NCBI GenBank assembly: GCA_934717745.1
Contig: CAKUZB010000020.1
Coordinates: forward strand, 1 to 6,962
Reading direction: 5' to 3'
DNA: 6,962 bases
DNA from: an uncultured Candidatus Melainabacteria bacterium
GTDB lineage: Bacteria; Cyanobacteriota; Vampirovibrionia; Gastranaerophilales; Gastranaerophilaceae
This document shows positions 1 through 5,417 of this stretch, one piece after another. A program made the position numbers and the translations under genes. Each line of letters begins with the position of its first letter. Positions within the stretch are counted from its first letter, which is position 1. The notes beneath the pieces were generated by a model that saw only the letters and a program-made list of their open reading frames with translations, was not told where the DNA came from and ran no database searches.

Positions 1-125
1 GTATTTTTACAGCATTATTTAACTGTATTTATATTAAGTATTTTTTGATATTTTTATTGCCTATGTATGTTATTATTGAGTTTTATTATTTTTTACAGAC
101 TTATTTTAAATTTTACTTTGACATC
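1..125. other. AT-rich intergenic sequence after comM
   Basis: Very T-rich sequence beyond the comM stop codon. I see no convincing hairpin, promoter or start of another gene. Whatever ends the comM transcript is either outside the window or not a strong intrinsic terminator. Confidence 0.5.
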
Positions 126-1658
126 TTAATTTGCTAAATCATTCAATCTGTATTGTAGGGCTTGAGTTATGTGTTTTGTTGTTATTTGTTCACTTTCGTC
201 TAAATCGGCAATTGTCCTTGAAAGTTTTAAAATTCTATCATAACGACGACCCGATAATTGATATTTCGCAATTGCCATTTTTAACACATTTTTTGATGCA
301 TCATCAGGTTGGCAATATTTTTTCACCATACTTGCCGTAAGTTGAGAATTTGTTAAAATATCTGTGCCTTTATATCTTTCTTTTTGAATTTTTCTTGCAT
401 TTATAACTCTTTGTCGAATTTGAGCGGAACTTTCAGCCTCTTCATTAGTCTTTAAAAGTTCTTCTGTTGTTAATCTTGGGACTTCTACTTGAATATCAAT
501 TCTATCAAGTAATGGACCTGATAATTTTGAACGATAGCGTTTTATTTGAAAATCGCTACAAATACATTGCTTTTCTTTATCGCCTAAAAATCCGCAAGGA
601 CAAGGATTCATCGCTGCTAATAACATAAAATCAGCAGGATATTTTATTGATGTTTTTGTTCTTGAAATAACAACCTCACCGTCTTCAAGCGGTTGACGAA
701 GAACTTCTAACACATTTCTTGGAAATTCTACGATTTCATCTAAAAATAAAACTCCTCTATGTGCAAGTGTGATTTCTCCAGGTTTTGGATTTCCACCGCC
801 ACCAACGATACCTGTTGCAGAAGCCGTATGGTGAACAGGTCTGAATGGGCGAATTGTCATCAAAGGATTATCATTAGAAATTAATCCGGCAATACTATAA
901 ATTTTTGTCAATTCAAGTGCTTCAGAAAGTTCTAACGGTGGTAAAATTGATGCAAAACATTTTGCCATAAGTGTTTTACCCGACCCCGGAGAGCCTGTCA
1001 TTAACATGTTATGACCGCCGGCGGCTGCTATTTCAAGTGCCTTTTTTGCTTTTTGTTGACCTTTTACATCTTTGAAGTCATATAAGTAAGTTTCCGGCAT
1101 ACCGTTTTTTAAATATTCTTCAATATTTGTTTTTACAACCGGCAAAGGTGTATCAATAAAGTGGTTAACAACATCATTAAGTGTTTTTGCACTTAAAACT
1201 TCTATTCCCTCACAAAGAGATGCTTCTTTTCCATTATTATAAGGAACAACGACAGATTTTATGCCATTATTTTTTAATCCGATAACAAGCGGTAAAACTC
1301 CGTTTACGGCTCTAAGTGTGCCGTCTAGCGAAAGTTCTCCTAAAAATGCCATATCCTTTGTTTTTTCTTCTGCAATTACGCTTTCTTCAATCAAAATTCC
1401 TATGGCAATCGGTAAATCAAAATTTGTACCCTCTTTTTTTATATCAGCAGGTGCAAGGTTAATCACTACTTTCTTTTGTGGAAAAGAAAATGATGAATTT
1501 TTTATTGCAGAGCGAACACGTTCTCTTGCTTCCGATACGGCAACATCTGGCAAACCTACAATTGATACAGACGGAAGCGAATTTACTAAATCAACTTCAA
1601 CCTCTACATTGTATGCGTTTAAACCTATAACTGTTGATGTCGTAACCTTACAAACCAT
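126..1658 (-). CDS. comM: ComM/YifB-family Mg-chelatase-like AAA+ ATPase
   Basis: Complete 510-residue protein, the usual family length (about 500). The N-terminal ChlI-like domain (about residues 20-145) shows the typical SIVGLPD segment at 32-38 and the NLAPAD/KKEG/FDLPIAIG stretch at 67-87. The central AAA+ module (about 190-395) has Walker A GSPGSGKT at 222-229, Walker B VLFLDE at 303-308, a four-cysteine cluster (C353, C355, C365, C367) and SGPLLDRIDI at 380-389. The C-terminal Mg-chelatase-like domain follows. Characterised ComM is a cytoplasmic hexameric helicase that drives branch migration while incoming single-stranded DNA is integrated during natural transformation; the family is widespread, so competence here is inferred only. 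The ATG at 1658 is preceded by AAGAGG five bases upstream, and the family alignment begins there. It lies 97 bases downstream of the phosphorylase gene, past a terminator, so it is probably transcribed alone. Family call very sure; role in this organism less so. Confidence 0.95.
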   Translation of the reverse strand: MVCKVTTSTVIGLNAYNVEVEVDLVNSLPSVSIVGLPDVAVSEARERVRSAIKNSSFSFPQKKVVINLAPADIKKEGTNFDLPIAIGILIEESVIAEEKTKDMAFLGELSLDGTLRAVNGVLPLVIGLKNNGIKSVVVPYNNGKEASLCEGIEVLSAKTLNDVVNHFIDTPLPVVKTNIEEYLKNGMPETYLYDFKDVKGQQKAKKALEIAAAGGHNMLMTGSPGSGKTLMAKCFASILPPLELSEALELTKIYSIAGLISNDNPLMTIRPFRPVHHTASATGIVGGGGNPKPGEITLAHRGVLFLDEIVEFPRNVLEVLRQPLEDGEVVISRTKTSIKYPADFMLLAAMNPCPCGFLGDKEKQCICSDFQIKRYRSKLSGPLLDRIDIQVEVPRLTTEELLKTNEEAESSAQIRQRVINARKIQKERYKGTDILTNSQLTASMVKKYCQPDDASKNVLKMAIAKYQLSGRRYDRILKLSRTIADLDESEQITTKHITQALQYRLNDLAN

Positions 1659-1687
1659 TTATACCTCTTAAAATTGTTGTGAAATAT

Positions 1688-1693
1688 ATTATA
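1688..1693 (-). promoter_or_regulatory. Probable -10 box of the comM promoter
   Basis: The minus strand reads a perfect TATAAT here, about 30 bases before the comM start codon. It lies immediately after the preceding gene's terminator, so comM would need its own promoter. No good -35 hexamer is visible: at the expected spacing the sequence falls inside the terminator hairpin. In DNA this AT-rich a TATAAT can occur by chance, so position is the main support. Confidence 0.45.
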
Positions 1694-1703
1694 ATATACT
1701 TAT

Positions 1704-1735
1704 AAAAAAACGGAGTTTTACTAAAACTCCGTTTT
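1704..1735 (-). terminator. Rho-independent terminator of the glucan phosphorylase gene
   Basis: An inverted repeat pairs 1707-1719 with 1723-1735 (13 bp, core CGGAG/CTCCG) around a 3-base loop. Read on the minus strand it starts about 20 bases after the phosphorylase stop codon and ends in a run of seven T. This is a classic intrinsic terminator and separates that gene from comM. Confidence 0.9.
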
Positions 1736-1755
1736 CTTATTACTTTTTATATCAA

Positions 1756-3444
1756 CTATTTGATGTTAGCGAATGTCCAAGCATCAAATGTTGGTCTTGT
1801 TAAGTTAATATCAGATTTATCTTTTCCTGCACCTTCTGTATCGTGTGCGATTGAACGATAAACTCTGTTGTAATATTCAATTACCATACGGTCAGAATTG
1901 AAGTATGCTTCAGCAGTTCTGATTGCTTGACGCATCATTCTTGCCCATTCTTCTTTGTTATGGTAGTAAGTTGGAATGATTTCTTTTTCGATTACATTCA
2001 TCATGTATTCGTGATCTTTCCAATGACGTTCTTCCCATGGAATTTCGTCGTCTAGTCCATCGTATTCAATTGTGTAACCGTTTACACCATTGAATGTACC
2101 TTCAACTGTCCAACCGTCGTATGTTGATAAGTGTAAAGCACCGTTTGCATTAGCACTCATACCTGAAGTACCTGATGCTTCAAATGGTCTTAGTGGTGTA
2201 TTTAACCAAATATCAGAACCACGTTTTAACATACCGCTTAATTGTAATTCATAACCAGGTAATACAACCATGTTTTTCATTGAGTGTGAACGACTCAATA
2301 ATTTGTTGAACATTTCTTTGCCCATAACATCATCAGGGTGGAATTTACCTGCAAAAATTAATTGTAATTTGTTGTTGTCTAACAAGTTTGTAATGCGGTC
2401 TTTGTCCATTAAGATTAACCAAGCACGTTTGTAATCAGCAAATCTTCTTGCCCAAGTGATTGTTAATACATCAGGGTCAAATCTCTTACCTGCTTTGTTT
2501 GCAATGTATTTGAATAATTCTTGTTTCATTTCACGTTTTGCTGCAAGTAATTCTTCAAATGACTTATCACCATTCATTCTCTTATCTTGCCAGTAGTGTA
2601 AGTTTACTGCATTTGTGATTGCTCTGATAGGGCATCTGCCTTCAACCCAATCCCACATTTTATTTGAAACAAGACCATGTAATTGAGATACAGCGTTTGC
2701 GATACGGCTCATTCTTAATGCTGCAACTGTTAGAGAGAAGTTTTCGCCACCTAATTCGATAGCCTTTTCTCTTGAACATCCGGCAAAGAATCCGCCTTCC
2801 ATTAATGTATCAATCCAGTGAACTTCGTTTCCTGCTGCTACCGGTGTATGAGTTGTGAATACTGTTCTTTTCTTAACTTCGTCGATATCACCTTTGAATT
2901 GTCTTAATAATTCAAATGCTGCCGGCAATGCGTGTCCTTCGTTCATGTGAATAACGTCGAATTTGTATCTCATTGCTTGTAAAATCTTGATACCGCCGAT
3001 ACCTAATACAGTTTCTTGTGCAATTCTGATTTTTTCGTTTCCGTCATATAATCTGTGAGAAATGCTTCTTGCCCAATCACTGTTTCCTTCTATATCTGTT
3101 GTTAATAAATAAACTGGGCATGAACCGAATAATTCAGGTTCTACTCTGTATGCTTTTACTTTTACTTTTTCGCCAAAAGTATCAATTTCTACTTGAACAC
3201 CTAAATCTGTTAGGTAGTCATAGTATTTTCTTAGATAAGATACTTCTACTTGTCCGTTTTCGCCAATTCGTTGGTCATAGTAACCGTAAGACCAAAGCAT
3301 TGTTACACCTACCATCGGCATTTGCAAATATCCTGCTGATAACATGTGTGAGCCAGCCAAGAATCCTAAACCGCCTGAATATGTGCTTAAAGATTGGTCT
3401 AATGCAATTTCCATTGACAAGTATGCAACTGATGGTAATGACAT
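1756..3444 (-). CDS. glgP: Short-form alpha-glucan (glycogen/maltodextrin) phosphorylase homologue, GT35, lacking the PLP lysine
   Basis: A 562-residue protein of the short bacterial/archaeal GT35 class, a GT-B fold normally releasing glucose-1-phosphate from alpha-1,4-glucans in the cytoplasm. Family landmarks in order: YLSMEIAL (8-15) and YSGGLGFLAG (22-31), NEGHA (168-172), THTPVAAGNEV (198-208), RRFADYKRA (333-341, with R334 and K339 matching phosphate-site R569 and K574 of muscle phosphorylase), AGKFHPDD (365-372), WLNTPLRPFEASGTSGM (413-429) and a typical C-terminus. The residue after that last Met is Ser430, codon 2155-2157, where the family has the lysine bound to pyridoxal phosphate. 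The enzyme may therefore not be an ordinary phosphorylase. The ATG at 3444 was chosen because AGAAGGA lies 10 bases upstream and family similarity begins there. An in-frame ATG at 3510 would add 22 unrelated residues and has no ribosome binding site. A strong terminator follows the stop. Family sure, activity uncertain. Confidence 0.9.
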   Translation of the reverse strand: MSLPSVAYLSMEIALDQSLSTYSGGLGFLAGSHMLSAGYLQMPMVGVTMLWSYGYYDQRIGENGQVEVSYLRKYYDYLTDLGVQVEIDTFGEKVKVKAYRVEPELFGSCPVYLLTTDIEGNSDWARSISHRLYDGNEKIRIAQETVLGIGGIKILQAMRYKFDVIHMNEGHALPAAFELLRQFKGDIDEVKKRTVFTTHTPVAAGNEVHWIDTLMEGGFFAGCSREKAIELGGENFSLTVAALRMSRIANAVSQLHGLVSNKMWDWVEGRCPIRAITNAVNLHYWQDKRMNGDKSFEELLAAKREMKQELFKYIANKAGKRFDPDVLTITWARRFADYKRAWLILMDKDRITNLLDNNKLQLIFAGKFHPDDVMGKEMFNKLLSRSHSMKNMVVLPGYELQLSGMLKRGSDIWLNTPLRPFEASGTSGMSANANGALHLSTYDGWTVEGTFNGVNGYTIEYDGLDDEIPWEERHWKDHEYMMNVIEKEIIPTYYHNKEEWARMMRQAIRTAEAYFNSDRMVIEYYNRVYRSIAHDTEGAGKDKSDINLTRPTFDAWTFANIK

Positions 3445-3454
3445 AATCTTTAAT

Positions 3455-3461
3455 TCCTTCT
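3455..3461 (-). promoter_or_regulatory. Ribosome binding site deciding the phosphorylase start
   Basis: The minus strand reads AGAAGGA, 10 bases before the ATG at 3442-3444. The alternative in-frame ATG at 3508-3510 has only a T- and C-rich stretch before it, so this site supports the shorter protein. Confidence 0.75.
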
Positions 3462-3564
3462 GTTTTGTTGTGTACTCTATACGGATAAAACTTTCCGCAT
3501 TTAAAAGCATAACACAAAAAGAGGCGATTTTCTAATTTTGTTATTTACGCATTGCAAAAATCCC

Positions 3565-3595
3565 AAAAACATGGCTATATCTTAAAAAATAGCAT
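3565..3595 (-). terminator. Possible weak terminator after the GT9 gene
   Basis: On the minus strand GCTAT (3589-3593) can pair with ATAGC (3574-3578) across a 10-base loop, extendable by two pairs with one bulge, and five T follow shortly after. It starts about 10 bases after the GT9 stop. The stem is short and AT-rich, so it could be leaky or not function. The rest of the 160-base gap between GT9 and the phosphorylase shows no promoter I can place with confidence. Confidence 0.35.
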
Positions 3596-3604
3596 TAAGA
3601 AATG

Positions 3605-4600
3605 TTAAGATTTTAATATTTCGTTTACGATGTCTTCTGCTTTGAACTTTAAACATGACAATTTTTCGCATGTTGTTTGTCGGTGTTCCCATAAACAAGG
3701 TTTTATCGGACAGTCATCATTTGTTTTTAGTGCTGTAACAAAATCTGCTTGTGGAATAAGTTTTTTATCATCAGTAGAGCCAAAAATAGCATAAGTTCTG
3801 GTTTGTGTACCTACCCCAATATGAAGTGGTGCAGAATCTGAACATACAAATTTTTCGTATTTTGTGATTAATTTTGCTAAATCCATTAAATTTTTTGTTT
3901 TGCCATAATAATTTTCAAAATTTGGATTATTCAACGGTTCAATAATTGATAAAATTTTATCTACGACTTCTTTATCGTCTGGACCGCCTGTTAAAGTAAC
4001 TTGTTTGCCGTTTTCTAATAATAATTTTATTACATCTGCCCAAATTTCCGGAGTAATTGTTTTAATCATATTCTTATCAATACTCATTTTGCTTACTCCA
4101 GGGTGAATAAGCACTGAATTTGGTTTTTTTTCACCTTTTTCAAGTGTAATTTCAGGAACATCCGTTCTTATATTTGTAATATCTCGGATTAAGTCGTGGT
4201 ACATCAAAGAGGCATATTGTTGCTTGTTTAATGGTATGGCTTTTGTCAAAAGTTTTTCGCTTAATTTACCTGTATTGTAGCCATAACGTTTTTTAATTCC
4301 TGTTAAGAACAATAAAATACTTATAAGTTTGTTTCCTCCGGCAGAAATTACCATATCATATTTGCCAAATCGTGCTTTAATTATAAGTTTTAACATTTCA
4401 AAATATTTATGTTTACCTTTTGGATTGATGAGCATAACCTCGTCAATAGTGTCTGTAAGGTCTCTTATACCTTTACTTCTAGGTTCTAAACATAAAGTTA
4501 TTTTGCTTTTTGGAAATTCTTTTTTTAATGAAATTAATGTTGGCAAAAACAAGATTTCATCACCAATTCCGCCAAAATTTATAATTAAAATGTTTTTCAT
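3605..4600 (-). CDS. Glycosyltransferase family 9 (ADP-heptose:LPS heptosyltransferase-like)
   Basis: Complete 331-residue protein with GT9 features. These are the N-terminal nucleotide-sugar fold start with GGIGDEILFLPTL (10-22), the start of the second Rossmann half SVLIHPG (162-168), LTGGPDDKE (203-211), and the signature region DLAKLI...SDSAPLHIGVG (240-264) followed by FGSTD (273-277). Relatives (WaaC, WaaF, WaaQ) move heptose or similar sugars from ADP-sugars onto lipid A core or other surface glycans at the inner face of the cytoplasmic membrane. The acceptor and sugar cannot be read from sequence, so no symbol is given. The C-terminus carries four cysteines (297, 302, 311, 316), an arrangement I associate with many GT9 proteins. 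No signal peptide or membrane helix is seen, as expected. The ATG at 4600 has AAGAGG five bases upstream. The gene is divergent from the L,D-transpeptidase gene, and the phosphorylase gene lies 160 bases downstream on the same strand. Confidence 0.9.
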   Translation of the reverse strand: MKNILIINFGGIGDEILFLPTLISLKKEFPKSKITLCLEPRSKGIRDLTDTIDEVMLINPKGKHKYFEMLKLIIKARFGKYDMVISAGGNKLISILLFLTGIKKRYGYNTGKLSEKLLTKAIPLNKQQYASLMYHDLIRDITNIRTDVPEITLEKGEKKPNSVLIHPGVSKMSIDKNMIKTITPEIWADVIKLLLENGKQVTLTGGPDDKEVVDKILSIIEPLNNPNFENYYGKTKNLMDLAKLITKYEKFVCSDSAPLHIGVGTQTRTYAIFGSTDDKKLIPQADFVTALKTNDDCPIKPCLWEHRQTTCEKLSCLKFKAEDIVNEILKS

Positions 4601-4620
4601 AAAAACCTCTTTTCTTAAAA

Positions 4621-4626
4621 ATTATA
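4621..4626 (-). promoter_or_regulatory. Probable -10 box of the GT9 gene
   Basis: The minus strand reads TATAAT, about 20 bases before the GT9 start codon and upstream of its AAGAGG ribosome binding site. A clear -35 hexamer is not visible in the A/T-only upstream sequence. It lies back to back with the L,D-transpeptidase promoter in a 91-base divergent region. Confidence 0.5.
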
Positions 4627-4660
4627 TCAAAAAAATATTTGTGTTTATTTTTTAATTTTA

Positions 4661-4669
4661 TGCTACAAT
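4661..4669 (+). promoter_or_regulatory. Probable extended -10 promoter of the L,D-transpeptidase gene
   Basis: TGCTACAAT is an extended -10 motif (TGn followed by TACAAT, five of six consensus bases). A weak -35 candidate, TTGTGT, lies at 4639-4644. Transcription would begin near 4676, leaving a short leader that just includes the ribosome binding site at 4681. The ATG at 4668 overlaps the -10 box, so it would not be in the transcript. Confidence 0.55.
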
Positions 4670-4680
4670 GATAACAAAAA

Positions 4681-4685
4681 AGGAG
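4681..4685 (+). promoter_or_regulatory. Ribosome binding site of the L,D-transpeptidase gene
   Basis: AGGAG, preceded by a run of A, sits six bases before the ATG at 4692. This strong site fixes the start there and not at the in-frame ATG at 4668. Confidence 0.85.
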
Positions 4686-4691
4686 TTATTT

Positions 4692-5348
4692 ATGACAAAA
4701 GTTGGAGAAATTTCTTTTAATACGAATGCATCGCAAAATCCGGAGATGATGAAAGTACAACAAGAAGAAGCAAGTAGTATATTTTTGGGTAATCAGGCAG
4801 AGGCTGAAAATTTAGGCGAAATAGAAGGATTGTCAATTCAACAAACTTCTCAACCAAGTTTGAAAAGAATTGATAAACATGACAAAACAATTTTGGCAAA
4901 AGCCCCGTCATCTCAAATTGAAGTCGCAGGTAAAAAACAAAATGCCTCAATAGTTGTGGATTTAAGTGAAAATAGATTATATAGATATGATAAAGACGGT
5001 AATGCGTTTGAAGTTTATCAAGTTGCATCGGGTAAAAAGACTTCACCGACAAGTACTGGTTTAAGAAGAGTTTCTCACATTGAAACTTATCCATACACAG
5101 AAGCACCTGCCGGTACAAAAAGACGTAAAAGTCCAAAGGCTTATGGTCCAAAAATCTTAATTTTAACAACAATTGACCCAAAAACAGGTAAAGATTTAGG
5201 CTCAAATGGTGAATTTATTCATGGTAACAATAACCCTGCAAGTATTGGTACATATGCTTCTCATGGTTGTATGAGAATGGATAATGATGTTATTGTTCAA
5301 TTATCAAAAGAAGTAAAACCGGGGTCTTATGTTTTAATTCAAGAATAA
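4692..5348 (+). CDS. L,D-transpeptidase, YkuD domain, without visible signal peptide
   Basis: A 218-residue protein. The YkuD catalytic domain spans about residues 85-217, opening with ASIVVDLSENRLYRY (85-99). The active-site motif has His177 (in HGNNN), then SIGTYASHGCMRM (184-196), with Ser190, His191 and nucleophile Cys193 all present. Such enzymes form or alter 3-3 crosslinks in peptidoglycan, or attach proteins to it, in the periplasm or wall. The N-terminal 80 residues are polar, rich in Gln, Ser, Glu and Asn, with no hydrophobic segment, lipobox or transmembrane helix, and no known targeting or wall-binding domain that I recognise. An upstream ATG at 4668 would add only eight residues, and an in-frame TAA at 4653 blocks further extension, so no signal peptide is hidden upstream. 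The gene has its own promoter-like motif, is divergent from GT9 and converges on groEL. Domain call very sure; location and substrate unknown. Confidence 0.92.
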   Translation: MTKVGEISFNTNASQNPEMMKVQQEEASSIFLGNQAEAENLGEIEGLSIQQTSQPSLKRIDKHDKTILAKAPSSQIEVAGKKQNASIVVDLSENRLYRYDKDGNAFEVYQVASGKKTSPTSTGLRRVSHIETYPYTEAPAGTKRRKSPKAYGPKILILTTIDPKTGKDLGSNGEFIHGNNNPASIGTYASHGCMRMDNDVIVQLSKEVKPGSYVLIQE

Positions 5349-5360
5349 AATTATTTAATA

Positions 5361-5392
5361 AAAAGGGCGGTGATAAAATCACCGCCCTTTTT
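5361..5392. terminator. Bidirectional terminator shared by the L,D-transpeptidase gene and groEL
   Basis: A perfect inverted repeat pairs 5361-5374 with 5378-5391 (14 bp, core GGGCGGTGAT) around a 3-base loop. It is flanked by A on the left and T on the right, so each strand ends its hairpin with a T run. It lies 12 bases after the L,D-transpeptidase stop and 26 bases after the groEL stop, and should end transcription from both sides. Confidence 0.95.
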
Positions 5393-5417
5393 GTATGTTA
5401 TGTTTAGTATGAAAATA

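Noticed and set aside
1261..1671. Plus-strand open frame of 136 codons opposite comM
   Set aside because: It is antisense to a well-conserved gene and has no recognisable domain; it is explained by codon composition of the opposite strand.
3069..3446. Plus-strand hydrophobic open frame opposite the phosphorylase gene
   Set aside because: It is an antisense shadow with Leu-rich composition arising from AT-rich codons of the real gene; no start signals were seen.
3445..3510. 22-codon N-terminal extension of the phosphorylase gene from an ATG at 3510
   Set aside because: No ribosome binding site precedes that ATG, the extra residues do not resemble the family, and a good site (AGAAGGA) precedes the ATG at 3444.
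3445..3604. Promoter or riboswitch ahead of the phosphorylase gene
   Set aside because: Only weak -10/-35 look-alikes and a short AT-rich hairpin are present; nothing resembles a known riboswitch, so no regulatory call beyond the ribosome binding site is supported.
4668..4691. Earlier in-frame start of the L,D-transpeptidase at 4668
   Set aside because: It lies inside the likely -10 box and has no ribosome binding site; AGGAG at 4681-4685 serves the ATG at 4692.
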